Shown here: positions 36,801-48,961 of the stretch, one piece after another
Layout of the letters: every line of letters begins with the position of its first letter
Numbering within the stretch: the stretch's first letter is position 1
Assembly: GCF_037975245.1 (NCBI RefSeq)
Contig: NC_092567.1
Location: 21,178,876-21,242,875, forward strand
Origin: Apostichopus japonicus
Taxonomy: Eukaryota > Echinodermata > Holothuroidea > Aspidochirotida > Stichopodidae
DNA: 64,000 nucleotides
Direction of reading: 5' to 3'
The notes under the pieces: model-generated
The model's input: only the letters and a program-made list of their open reading frames with translations
What the model was told of the DNA's origin: nothing
Database searches by the model: none
Position numbers and translations under genes: made by a program

Positions 36801-39800
36801 ACTTGTCAATAGTATAAAACAACTGTAAGTTTTTCTTTTCTTTTCTTTCTGCTAGATCTGATCCTACCTAACGGTCTCAATGTGGTTAAGTTTCAAGCTA
36901 TGCACGAGTTTCAGAATCTTCACGCCAAGTCAAAGGAAAAGATTAATGACTTTGTCAGAGGCCATTTTCATGGGTAAGTGAACTTGAACAGGTGACCATT
37001 AAATAGGCTAGAAAGTCAAATCAGGCGTTGGAAAACCTTGCAGGATTTCCCACAGACGTGTGTGATGTCTGCGATCGCTGGATATTGCTTGGGAAGTGGA
37101 CCAGAAGTGAGCCATCAGAATCATAAGGGTACCGAACAAAATGAAAGAAACTTCAAACCATCATCTGATCTTTCATTTAGTGTGTTGTTAACACCGCTCG
37201 GCATTTTTCTTATTTTTATTTGTAAGATTCTCTCTTTCTGTGTGGGTGTGTGTGGCCATGGTTGGTTGACAATACTTTGGTTTTGCAGGTTAATAGGTTA
37301 AAAGGTCTTATGCTACCCACGGCTATTAAAACCCCAGTCCAAGTGCAGTAATCTTCTAATCAGTCGTGTTGGTAAATAGAATATATTTACCATTCTAGGA
37401 TATTCGACCCATCTTTTTTTTTAATCTCTTTGCATACCAAAAGAGGTTTACTTGTGTAGTAAAAATGTGGCTACCTCTATTACTGTGTGTGTTACAAAAG
37501 GCAGCTTTAAAACTAATATAATGGTGTATCTTTTACCAATTTCCACTACTTGTGCTCCTGAGCAATTGTAAGAAATCTTTTGCATCTACAATTTTCTATT
37601 TTCATTTTTATCCGCTAGCCATTTTGATTTTGACCTTGACAAGACGCTTTATTTCTTCATCGCCGGCCGCTACGAGTATTCAAACAAAGGTGCTGACTTA
37701 TTTTTAGAATCTCTGGCCAAGTTGAATTACTACTTAAAGGTAAACCTTTGACCTGTTCCATTAAAGCAGCCCCACCCCAAAAAAAATATGGAAGGGATTA
37801 GAGATAATATTTCACACAATATTATGAAATGGTTTTTTTTGTCCTCTTTGAAATATATGTTAGGCACATACATAGCAAACCTTTTTGAAATTTTCTGTTG
37901 AAAAATTTGGACAAACAAGGTTATATCATATCTTGCCCACAAGTCATCAAATCAACTGAAAATTATGTTGCAATGAAACCTCAACATGGGATATAATAGT
38001 TCTAGTAAGGCTAGTTTCTCTTTTTCTGTTTCTCTAGTTTCTGGATTCTTTGTTTTTTGTTCTTTCGGTAATTTTTTAAAGCTTTACTAATAACCTTGTT
38101 TAAAGCGTGGATAAAGTTCAAGACAGAACATAGCAAGACAAAAAGTGAATCCATTTTTACTTTCAACAGGCTTCGAAGAGTGAAATGACTGTTGTTGCGT
38201 TCTTAATCTTCCCGGCCAAAACGAATAACTTCAACGTGGAATCACTGAGAGGTCAGGCGATTTGTAAACAGCTGAAGGAAACTGTCGCCGATTTACAGAA
38301 GAAACTCGGCAGCAGAGTCTTTGAAATGGCTTTAAGGTAAATAGAGGGATCTTTAGATGGACTTTGACTGGTTATGTGTTGATCTGTTTGGTTAAGATTC
38401 AGTTTATAGCCTGTATTTTACATTTGTGTTGGGTTATTATCCCTTTGTACCATTCAGAGCAAGCCGTATGTATTACAGCGACTAGGCATGGTGAAGTGTT
38501 TACAATGTATGTTTGTATGTATGTATTTTAGATCCTCCTGCAAGCAGGAACTCGCGAAGAAGCCATCATTGGCTTATCAAAGCCGCAAGCTGACCGAAGT
38601 CAGTCTCTTAGATTCATATTTAACATCCATGATTATAAATTGTCAATTGTCAACAACTCTTTAACTGGACAACATACATTAATCTTGGAGTGACTCAAAC
38701 TCGGGACCTTATGATTGAAAGGCACCGGTGTTAACCACTGAGCTAACACTCCCTGTCAGTCCAACAATCGTTACCATTCACAGCAGGAACAAGATTCGAA
38801 TTTGCTGCCATGCGGTGTTGTTGAGAAAGGTCTTCCCTGAAGTTTTGTGTTTTTCTGGTTTGCTTTATATTGGGATTTCAAAATGACTTCGTTCACCAAA
38901 GCTGCTCTGCAGTGATGATGAATGCCAAGGGAGGTGTGCCTTCACCTCCCTTGGCATTTGAGAAAGTGGTAAAAATGTCTGTCGGACAGGGGCGGTTGGT
39001 GGCGGTCTTGGCAGTAGAAGTGGGTGGAACACAGTTACAACACACTAGTGTTTGCAACCTGCCCAACGCGATACTACCCAGCTCCTAATTTCCCTACGCA
39101 AAGTGTGATTTTTTGTTTTGTTTTGCAAAGCGATGGTTAGGCAAGATTTTCCCATTGACTTAGTGTGATGTTAGGCTACCATGTGGTCGAAGATATGTTA
39201 CTTCTTGAAAATCGCGATACACAAGGGTAAACAACTTCTCTCAGGTACCCGGTTCCCAATTTTTGGACCCCTGTAAACACTACAACACACCATGCCCTCA
39301 TTCTCTGGACACTCATTAAAGAGAGAATGCTTGGTATGAGCCGGCCGATGTTCATCAAACGATCATTACATGGAGAAGGTTTCAAATGAGCTTGTGTTGG
39401 CTTACTTACCTTCGGGAAAAAAAACTGAACTCGACAAAACTAAACATTTATTGCAAAATTAGATATCCCTCTTTCTGAATATCTATATCTATCAAAAAAA
39501 GTTTACATTCAAAAACCTTATCTAGAAGTAAGGTAAGACGGCATGTTTTTAGCTATGAAGAGAATTGGAATATATTTTTCTTTAATTATGATTCTCAAAC
39601 TGTCTGCATTTCTGCAACAGGAATACCACTTTAACAGTATCATGTATAGACACAGAGCTATAGATATTTAAGTTCTCGCATATCTTGTCAATCTAGTCTC
39701 TGATTATTGCCGATGGTGGTAATTATTTTTCTCATCTCAGAGGAGAGATCCCGAGGGGTGAAGACCTTCTTAATTCAGAGGATCTAGTACAACTCAAGAG

Positions 39801-42800
39801 ATGCATCTATGCTTCCCAACGGCCCTCGTTACCGCCCATATGCACCCATAACGTCATCGACGATCAGACGGATCCCGTCTTGGGAAACCTTAGAAGAATT
39901 CAGTTGTTCAACAAGAAGACTGATCGAGTCAAGGTGCAATAAATATTTTATAATTCGAACACAATTTCATTTCTTGATTTAAGTTGTATCCCTATAGGAT
40001 GTTGTACTGCATCAATTGTGAGAGGGGAGGGGGTAGGGTAGGGTATCATTGAAACTCCCCCTCTACCCACATGTTAGTTTAAATATTGCACTCCCCTTTC
40101 TCTACCTTTGGGTTTGAGGTTCATTGGATGAAACATTCTTTTCAGTTGTCATAAGATATATATATACATGGTGTACTGTATACTTTAAAGTTTGACTATA
40201 ATTCTATTTTGTGTAGACAGATTTGTTAGTGTATTTGGTAGTATTGGGAACAGATATCTTGATATTTCATCCTTTGATCACAATGTTTTGTCCCTCCCAC
40301 CCCCCCCCCCCCTCATCATGAATGTTGGTAGTTACCGATCATTGGACCCGACGATGAATTGGAAATTGGTCAGAAGAAATGAGATTCTTTTTGTTATTTT
40401 CTGGCTTTGTAAAGGTCATCTTTCATCCAGAGTTCTTGTCGTCAACCAACCCTCTCTTCGCTTGCGACTATGAGCAGTTTGTCCGCGGGTGTCATCTAGG
40501 TGTCTTTCCTTCGTATTATGAACCCTGGGGATACACACCTGGTAAGGTTATTATCTCAATCTATACACATGGACATATTATGAACCCTGGGGATACACAC
40601 AGAGTAAGTGTGTGTGTGTGTGGGCAAAGTCCAGACTCTACACTTTCCTCAATTCACCCAAAGTTTGAACTAACATACGGTGGTTTTCACCACTCATGAC
40701 TAGCACATTCTAGCAACAAAATGTTGCCCACCATTCGCTTGGCAATGTAACACACGTCTGGTCATCAATCAATCACAGAATCTTCTCAGGGGAAACCTCA
40801 ATCACATCCCATTACACTGAGGTTAAGCATAAAGTGGTACCCAAGTCTGCGAAATGGATTATACTGGACTTATATTCTGCGATTCTTATCTTAAAATTAT
40901 TGATGACGAGATCTTTTTGAAAATTTATTTTACACAACGAGCATCACATAGATTGAGATATGTTACAGCACTTTACACAATATTTGGAGACCTGTAAACA
41001 GTATAAAGATCACACACAGGTAGGACCCAGAGTTACACCGTATCTATTGCTCCGTTAGGACTGATATAACAGCGCCCTCTGTTGAAACGCTGAAGTTTCC
41101 CATCGGCATGGCCAAGGGGAGATTCCGCCATAAAGATATGTCTGTATCTAGTAGATCTATTATACTGGATGGTCTTTGATGTCATCAGGGTAGATGATCT
41201 CCATATAATTACGTTCCGATGATAAATTTCCTTGTTGATTTATTCTTGAGGTCTGATACATTTGGAATGTTTGCTTAGCTGTCAATATTTTCTGTATTTA
41301 CATTTCTATAAAAAAGTGATAATTCTATTTTTTTTTGGGGGGGGGGGCTAGAAATATTATTTTCCTCTCTATGGCAAATGATTTAAATATTGTAAAGAAA
41401 TTCACAGGCCAATTCCATTGCCATAATGGCATCGTTCACACTACTGTGTTACCAGATGCCTTCACCAAATATCATCAAATTTTGAAACAATTGCATATCT
41501 CTGCTGCAGGCAAAAGAATGTGGATCTCGCTTTTTAGTCTAAAGATGAAAAAAGTTTCCACAAAATGAGTAAAGAAATGAACTTCAACCACCCAAATATA
41601 TCCCTTTAACCTTCATTTAGTGAGTGTCCCTTTCAAATAGCGTGATTAATTGTGCGATTTTTTTCCTTCCGAGTAACATTTGGTAGGTTAACATCCTGAC
41701 ATCAGCTTTTTAATGGTTTAGTTGCCAAAGCTAAATTGGTATTTTAATCAAAGGCAAACACACAAGATAAATCAACCAGCATTTGTATCCCCCTGAGTGT
41801 ACAGACGTATCAACGGACTTATTTCACTATACAAACAATACAAAATATTATTACTTTGTTTAATCGGTAAGATATGAGTACTGCTAAACTGTACCTTCAT
41901 CAACTGTCCCCAATATTATCTCTACATGATTGGGTTTAATTTGGGCTGGCTATACAATGAATTCGAAAAGGTATAAACTTTTGCATTTAGTGTCTTTGGT
42001 CATGGTATCATTTCATTTTGCCAAGATGGCAAAATACTTTATAAGGAAAGCTAATGTGGTTACAAGCACCGTACTCTCATTTGTGGGATGTTTTGAATCG
42101 ACCGAAGCCAGAAAGGATGTTAAGTGGATGGAAGTCCTCCTGTCTTGTATTACATTGTCATGCCAAGATTTTTATCACCCTTTATCTTCTCACCGATATA
42201 TATATCTATATGTTTATATATGTTAATATATATATATATATATGTTAAGAGTATCAATTAGTTAATGTGAGGAACTCTGGAAGCGCTAGCCAAGATTTTA
42301 GTAGGGCCACATTCTGTTCTCCAACCCAGGCTCTTTCCAATTTGGTTAGATGCAACAGCTTCAAATCTTTTGTTGTTATGGGATTTTATACAACTAAAAG
42401 CTATTCACACACCAGCCACATTAGTAAGGAAACTAAACCCTCTGAAAACTGTGGAAAAAGAGATATGATATGATAAGAGGTATAATATGAACAAATATTT
42501 ACCCACACTCAAATTCAGAGATAAACACTGCTTAGCAACTCTTGTGTCCACTTTTGTGTGTATCGTTTAATATCTATTTGCCAAGTTGTTCCCCCCCCCC
42601 CTCCCCCTTTAAACTTTCTAAACAGAACTGGCCATGAATTTATTCAATAGTAGATAGACATTGGAGAAAACCTGTTGTTTAGACGCTTTTTTTGTCACTA
42701 TATGGATTTGACCAACAGCCGAATGTACAGTAATGGGTATACCCAGCGTCACAACCAATCTGTCCGGGTTCGGTCTCTTTATGGCTGAACACGTCGCGGA

Positions 42801-45061
42801 TCCCACTTCTTATGGAATATACATAGTGGACAGACGTTTCAAGCGGGCCGATGAATCAGTCCAGCAGCTGGCCGGGGTGAGTCTACCTTAAACCTTGTAT
42901 ATTACACCCTCCCTTACTCAACGTGTAAACCCCAGGTGTGGAGATCAGGCTTTGGGATCAGGTCTGGGAATCAGGCCCGGGAATCAAGTCTGGGGATCAG
43001 GCCTGGGGGATCCGGCCTGGGGATCAGGCCTGGGGGATCAGGCCTGGGGTGAGTGAGTTGAATATTGAATGAAGAAAGCAGAAAGTGATGTTTATAATAC
43101 CTATGAAGCTTGCACCACACTGCGGTGCTCAACTCATGATGTCACCTGTCCAGCATTGGGGGTATGCGGCTATTGAGGTTTACATGTGGGTTTACATTAT
43201 ACAGCGTTCTGCAACTGTCTCCGACTCCACCCTATCGCCGTACCGTAATTTAGCCACGAGTGGGCTATTCCTGTCATATCTCCATGACTTTGCCTTTCTA
43301 CCTCTGAACAGTTTTCCATTCCCTTTCGATGATGGGGTGCTTTTAAAATACTGTCTTCCACCACATATTCTTCCCTTGGTCTTCCCCTCCACCGTTTTAA
43401 CAACCCCTCGTAGTTTATTTATTTTGCATAACTTAATGAAACTTCAGTGCACCACTGAGACTGCCCCCCCCCCCAGTTTTGGTCCAATGTAAACCAATCA
43501 CAGGGTAATAATGAATTTTACATGTGACCTTTAAAACGAACACCGGCCGTTTACAGAGAGCAGTACGTTGTGTGCGAGCATCTGTCGTTTGTAGTCGTGA
43601 GACTGTATCCTGACAATATTGAAAGACTAGGTCACTCGTCTCCCGTAGAGTCAGGTGGTGGGTCAGTTGGAACGGTCAGCCGTCAGTTTTGAGCATCACT
43701 CTTTATCTTTTGATTCTGCCCGCAGTACATGTTTGACTTCACGAGGCTCACCAGGAGACAGCGAATACTGCAGAGAAACCGTACGGAACGCCTCAGCGAA
43801 CTTCTGGACTGGAGGAATCTGGGCATCGTGAGTATTAACCTACGGAGTCTTTAAGACTCGAAATATCTCGACATTGGACATCCCTGCTGGATGCAGTCCA
43901 TCAAAATATTGTCAACACTTTGTTGCTTGCTTCCTGGATTTATAGATGCCTTCTAGTTGTTCACCAATAACTTAAATTATTACATATTAAATACACTTTT
44001 ATCTTATTTTTTGGTTACTTTGAAACATTCCAAAACAGTATAAACACCTCTTCTCCCTCTGATAGTTCTTGGAAGAACTTGTGTGCTGATTGATAACCAT
44101 GAAATAGTCCATATATGCAGTTCAAAGTATTTTTTTTGGTTCATTCTCTCACAGTTTTACAGGAAGGCTCGTTTCTTAGCTCTTCACAAAACTCATCCGG
44201 AATTTTTTCAAGAAGAAGAAGAAGAAAGAGATATGGTAATGAAAAAAAAAAAAAAAAAATTGGGGGTTGTTGATGTCAGTTTTTACGTTTTACTGTGGGT
44301 TTGATATTCCAAAATGTATCACAAAAAGATTATTCTAGGAAATTTAAAGCTTTTGAAGAGCATCTACCCTGATGGCATTATAGACCACCCACTGTGTTCA
44401 CTTTCTGGAGTAAAGATTTTAGCCAATCAAAATAGTTCAAATTCAATCAATGAATATCTAGAGTTTAGCGGACAGGATATTGAGAGGGGCTTGGGGGGGG
44501 GGGGGGTTTCGACAGTTTGAAGCATTTTACCCTTGATCAAGATCAGTGCTCCATTAAAACAAACAGGAGGAATACCCAAAATTAAAAATCCTATAATGAA
44601 CATTACATCTACAGTCAGGGGATGCCGTTTTCAAGGACTTTCAAGCATGTGAACCAAACAACAATTTACGACTTTTAAGCTGAGAATTCTCAATACAATG
44701 TTTACAAAACTTTTCAAATTCCAGAAAATCCTTCCCCACCCCCCCCCTCACTCTGGCTACCTCCATAAATGAAAACCATAGAAAATTCAGAAAATAGAAA
44801 ATGGTGGTAGCTGCCTTTTTAAAGTACTATAGAAACTTATGTCATGAGGTAAGCAAATATAGTGGAACCCTATATTTATGGGATCTCTTTAAACGTTTTT
44901 TTTAATTTTTTTTTACTCCTCTCATGTTTATCTCTGTACAGCCTTTCCGGTATCCACGCCCACCGTCAGCCCCACCCTCACCAAGCAGTTCTCGAGCATC
45001 CACTCCCATCCCTGGATCAGAGGAAGAAGAAGAAGGTGCAGAAGAGGGAGAAAAAGATTGA
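30909..45061 (+). CDS. GYS: Glycogen [starch] synthase (complete, 14 exons)
   Basis: Exons: 30909-31071, 34038-34219, 34692-34883, 35262-35453, 36013-36157, 36856-36973, 37619-37739, 38170-38336, 39741-39933, 40415-40541, 42719-42876, 43726-43827, 44155-44235, 44942-45061. All borders are GT-AG and the phases close to 686 aa, near the size of animal enzymes (about 700-740). This GT3 enzyme adds glucose from UDP-glucose to glycogen in the cytosol. [18 protein letters not shown] opens the first Rossmann half. [10 protein letters not shown] supplies the E-x7-E pair (E527, E535). The cluster [13 protein letters not shown] (596-608) is the glucose-6-phosphate-sensing arginine helix. The C-terminal tail [16 protein letters not shown] (653-668) corresponds to GSK3 sites 3a-c and 4, followed by an acidic stretch after S673. 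The tail is shorter than in vertebrate GYS1. Confidence 0.96.
31763..31830. mobile_element. Possible hAT end fragment in intron 1
   Basis: CAGGGATTCCCTATCTGGGG followed by GGGGGTGCGTGAG and GGGGGTTCGTGAG resembles the CAGTGGTTCCCAA-type start of hAT elements with their characteristic GGTTCGTGAG phrase. No matching right end was located nearby. Confidence 0.35.
32205..33473. mobile_element. hAT-like DNA transposon, 1269 bp, in GYS intron 1
   Basis: The ends are a perfect 15-bp inverted repeat, CAACCCTTTTTAATT at 32205 and AATTAAAAAGGGTTG at 33459. The flanks carry an exact 8-bp target duplication AGTGTAAC (32197-32204 and 33474-33481), the size used by hAT elements. The subterminal parts also pair: GTCGCCAG-type words and an ACTAG-TCGCCA block occur inverted at both ends. 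No transposase is readable, so it is non-autonomous. A 59-bp segment is duplicated in tandem inside it (about 32813-32930). Confidence 0.88.
33647..33780. repeat. Minisatellite, 22-bp unit
   Basis: About six imperfect units of TTGGGCGAAATGACCAGGCTGG, the later ones shortened to 16 bp, followed by a short AT tract (33785-33815). It lies in GYS intron 1. It shares the GCGAAATGR..ACCA word with the minisatellite at 14935. Confidence 0.85.
36185..36214. repeat. Perfect 30-bp palindrome in GYS intron 5
   Basis: ATTTATACTAAGTA and TACTTAGTATAAAT are perfect 14-bp inverted arms around a 2-bp centre, 27 bp after the exon 5 donor site. Confidence 0.8.
36540..36580. mobile_element. Possible hAT right-end fragment in GYS intron 5
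   Basis: A G-rich tract runs into GTAGGGAACCACTGGTA, which resembles the right terminus (reverse of CAGTGGTTCCC) of hAT elements. No left partner was found. Confidence 0.3.
38511..38752 (-). repeat. tRNA-derived SINE, minus strand, in GYS intron 8
   Basis: Second full-length copy of the SINE at 20712, nearly identical through the body. Its tRNA-like head on the minus strand spans 38687-38752 (box A TTAGCTCAGTGG; box B GAGTTTGAGTCACTCC). The 3' end GCAGGAGGATC is followed by TAAAATACATACATACAAA, a short ACAT-type tail. Confidence 0.82.
38921..38958. repeat. Perfect hairpin, 16-bp arms, in GYS intron 8
   Basis: AATGCCAAGGGAGGTG and CACCTCCCTTGGCATT are perfect inverted repeats separated by TGCCTT. 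They would form a stable stem-loop in DNA or pre-mRNA on either strand. Confidence 0.85.
40576..40600 (+). repeat. 25-bp copy of GYS exon 10 end within intron 10
   Basis: TATTATGAACCCTGGGG plus ATACACAC occurs at 40514-40538, where it encodes the YEPWGYT part of the catalytic E-x7-E region, and again exactly at 40576-40600, 35 bp after the exon 10 donor site. The copy is followed by AGAGTAAGTG, which looks like a splice donor. It is a short local duplication of coding sequence. Confidence 0.85.
42956..43049. repeat. Minisatellite, about 15-bp unit
   Basis: Six or seven units of GGGGATCAGGCCTGG with length variation of one base, in GYS intron 11. Confidence 0.85.
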
Positions 45062-45707
45062 GCATGGACTTGACATTGGGTCAAAGATCATGAGGGCGAG
45101 AACCGGGGTGATGAGTCTTTAAGGTCAAACATTTTGTAGAGTGATCCGACCCTTCGTTTATAAAAAGGGTCGGCTTCCCCAACTTTCACTTTAACGTAAC
45201 CCTTTCATTTGTTGGTGAGAGACCTTAAAGAGCAGTTTGACTTATTTTGACATTGTATAATAAGAATAGAAATAACTAATAATTTTTGAGAGAAAAAAAA
45301 AGAAGCAAAATAAAAAACACAGACACAGTGAAACCAAACGTGGAAAAACAAGGCAATTTGATTTGAATCATTGTTTCCCTATTACAAAGCACAATATTAA
45401 TATGTTTTCAATTCTTGCCACAGAAATACCATGGAAGGCATCATAATTTCATAACTTTTTTTTTTAATAGTTAGGTAGTTGGTTACTCAATTTTCCAAAC
45501 AAGTATCATTAGCCTACAACAATTTTTCAAACCAGGGCTTTGATTATTCTACATCCATAGTTAATTGTTTACTACCATGTTTTTGTTTTTTGCTTATTTA
45601 TCAACCTTTTTGCCCGCTATTTGGACAAACCAAAATCTTTGATGGCATTGCATCAGTTACTGTGGAGAGCAGGCATATGATATAATGCTCATATCGTATA
45701 TGAGATG
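45062..45707. other. Probable 3' UTR and flank of glycogen synthase
   Basis: Begins directly after the TGA at 45059-45061. AT-rich, with an AATAAA-type word near 45305. The exact cleavage site cannot be chosen from sequence alone. Confidence 0.4.
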
Positions 45708-46033
45708 CATTAGCTATTGACATCGATGTTTCAAAATACCTGCGCATTTAGCAGTGTTGAAACTGCACAGTATCTCAAAGGTGGCTATTGTTGTGACTCT
45801 GGGAAGAGAATACAAACATGATAATAAAAAGATGATATTTATCCATAATGAAATGATGAAGCTATGATGACATTAGCTATCGACATCAACGTTTCAAAAT
45901 ACCTGTGCATTTAGCAGTGTTGAAAACTGCGCAGTATCTAAAAGGTGGCTATGGTTGTGACTCTGGGAAGAGAATACAAACATGATAATGAAAGGTGATA
46001 TTTATCAGTAACGAAATCATGAAGCTATGATGA
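45708..46033. repeat. Two tandem copies of a 163-bp segment
   Basis: The copy starting CATTAGCTATTGACATC at 45708 recurs as CATTAGCTATCGACATC at 45871. The similarity continues through GCATTTAGCAGTGTTGAAA and GAATACAAACATGATAAT. The copies differ by scattered substitutions and a few indels. No coding role was seen. Confidence 0.85.
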
Positions 46034-48038
46034 TAAGAACCAAGGACTTCTTGACCTACTCGTACGAAACCTACTGTAGTCGCTATAAACAAACACCGAC
46101 CCCGCTCTCAATGTCCAAATGCTACAACAAGTTCAGTCGATTTGGAACCTTTTCATTATTTTGATCGACGACCAGGAAGTTTGAAGTTTGTTTAATGCCA
46201 GAAGAAAAGCCGCGAAAGTATAAGTCATGCGATGTACAGTGCTGTCATCAACTGCTCTCACTTAAATAACCCTGTGAAAGGAACGCCAATGACATAGTGA
46301 AAGGTTAACCCATGGATCCCAGCATCAACCCAGAGCTCCGTTTACATTTGCACAAAATTGATCACCGAAGTTCTATTTCTTTTCCTGATGCTCATCTCTT
46401 GCGATACGCGTTTGCAGTACAATACGAAGCTGAAACAGGTGTGCAACACACAACTCTTTTGTATTGTGTAAACGAGGCTCAAGTCCCCAGCAAGCAAATT
46501 ACATTAGGACAAAAGTTATATACAAGCAAGCAGTATTGTTAATGTGATATTTACAACATATTGTAGAAGATATTATCCCACCTCCAAAAAGTCCTATAGC
46601 AAATACCAAATCACCAACCTCTGAATGCAGCCAAATATGTCATACTTTTTCATGATTATACCACACAACTCAAGAATAATATTGCCTTGATCTATATATA
46701 TTTTTTGGTTTAAATGTAAAACAGTGCTATCATCTCCATTATTTAAACTACATTTTTGAAGTACAGTACAAGGTTTTATTTCTGAGCATATGATAAATGA
46801 AAATCTAAGCCTTTGGGAAGGTTGACACGATTTGGCTACGGCCCCTGGGTTCGGTATAAATGTAGTTAGTTTAGTAACCCAGATAAGAGTTTTCCATTTA
46901 CGATCTTATCTTTTATCTTTTATCTTAGTACCTTCCATCATTTATCTTAGTTCCTATCATTTATTTTAGTACCATTCATTCAATAACCAGTGTTCCTTTC
47001 CTAATGTTTGTACAACCAGCGTTTTATTCAAAAGTTTCAAAGAAATTCAATGATTTTTTTTTCAGTTTTGCCTGCTCTTTAAATTGAAGGAAAAAAAACA
47101 TAAGGTTAATTAATACCATCTTTTTTTTTCAAATTTTAAATTGGTTTCCTAATAGTTTTTAAAATAGATAAGTCAAATTAATAAACTTTTATGAAGTTTA
47201 ATAAGGTCAGGTTATTAACTGGTGATTTGTGGGAAAGAATGAAGTTTATTCACATTTTTCATAATATAGAACCAAAAACCAAATTAAGAGTGCAAGATAT
47301 TGGCCCCCAGTGGTGTTATCGTCCCCAGGCCTAAACTGGCTCACTACCGTCAAGAGGACTACCCACAAAAGATTTTTGAATTTCTGGAGTATCGTGTAGT
47401 TACCCTGTCTCTGGTCCAGGTTAATATCATGAATATTCATCGATCAGGACCCTTCATTGCTAGTCTAGTATCATCTACAAACGTGTGACTTCACACCTGA
47501 CAGGCATGATGATAGTGAGAGAGGTCCCCTTCATTAACACCCCCCCCCCCATTGACCCCATGCCTTAGTCTGGATAAGGATGGAACAGGTTATGTCTTTC
47601 CGCCTATCGGAAAATTCTTCATGAGGCCCATGAATGTACATCATGGGTTCATGATGACTTTAAATATTGGACCTGGTGACATAGTTATCCTCACAGGCCT
47701 GACATGGCTGTCAACGCCGCTTCCTATAGATGGCTTTATTTTATTGAAAGGTCCAAGAGGGGGTGGATGGAAGGAGGGGGGGTGGAGAACTCCCCTCTGT
47801 TTATTTCGGAACATTTGCTTTTGTGTGCAATCATAATTGATTTTAAGGACTAAAAAGTGTGGCCCTTGGTGTGCTTGATAATGCCATGGTCTTTGAAGTG
47901 AAGTATGCTGGCAACTGAATTTAAGTTCTTTCTGACACTGTTTTAATTACTAGAGGTTTATGTATGTCAAGCATCATTACTGTATATGTTTAACTTACTT
48001 GTCGTGCGCATAACTCGTAGACAGGATTATATTATGAT
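46034..48038. other. Intergenic spacer, no gene recognised
   Basis: AT-rich DNA with TATCTTTTATCTT-type simple sequence near 46905-46960 and a C-run at 47540-47550. The open frames here are short and lack domains. Confidence 0.45.
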
Positions 48039-48042
48039 TTAA

Positions 48043-48609
48043 AGGATTGGTTCATGTGTTTGACATGTCTATTTTGTATGAAAGAGCACAAAAAGAACAG
48101 TGAAGAAACTACCATGATAGCATGCTCTGTTAAAGATATATGACACTTTGAAGATATCAAAATTTCTTTGAAAACGACTGGTGTAGAAAGACTTACTGTG
48201 AGGGTGTGACGTCACATCCTCACTTCCTTAACATTTCTGAATATATTTCTTTAAAAATTATTTACATTTTTGAACACATTTGAAAATAATATAATCAAAA
48301 ATTCTTCAGATGTTTAATCTTAAATACTTCCTTTGACAAATATGAGATCTCCTGACATATCTTTTGGTTGAAAGTCATGAAATCTCACAAAATATTTAGA
48401 GAAAAAAACAAAGACTTTTCAGGAATGTGAGGATGTGACATCACAGCTAGTCAGATTTCAGCAGTGTCTACACAATCTGATAAAACTTTACACTTAAATA
48501 TCTCTTTAACCGAAGAAGATATTTGAACAGTTTTTTTTTTCCACCATTGTGTTTCTTTTATTGTCCTCTTTCATATAACATAAACATGTATGACAACTGA
48601 ACCAATCCT
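48043..48609. mobile_element. Foldback MITE with TTAA target duplication
   Basis: Starts AGGATTGGTTCA and ends TGAACCAATCCT, with TTAA on both sides (48039-48042 and 48610-48613), the target used by piggyBac-type elements. The arms continue to pair deep inside: GTATGAAAGAG near the left answers CTCTTTCATATA near the right, and TGACGTCACATCCTCAC answers GTGAGGATGTGACATCAC. So most of the 567 bp folds back on itself. No transposase is present. Superfamily assignment is tentative. Confidence 0.75.
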
Positions 48610-48961
48610 TTAACACTGTCACACTGGCTATGACATAGGCTATTAGTATTTACTGAGATGATGTAATGATAGTGTGTGACTGACTATATAACAGCGACAA
48701 TTGGTGGATGTTAAATACTTTCAAGAAATTCTGTAATATTCTGAAGTGTTAATAAAGTTAATATGATAACGCCTCATGAAGAACAGTAAAAGAAATTATA
48801 TAGAAATATACATATAAACTACACAAATATTTGGCGATTTTGTTGTCTTTGGGTATATATACGAGATTTGAATTAACAATAGATAAAAAGAGGAGAGTTT
48901 GATTCTGGTTGAGATGTGACTATACAGAAACGAGGAAACTGTTCAAGCGGGAGAGATGATT

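Noticed and set aside
46312-46542. 76-codon plus-strand frame beginning MDPSINPELR
   Set aside because: No domain, no flanking splice sites, and composition like that of the surrounding spacer.
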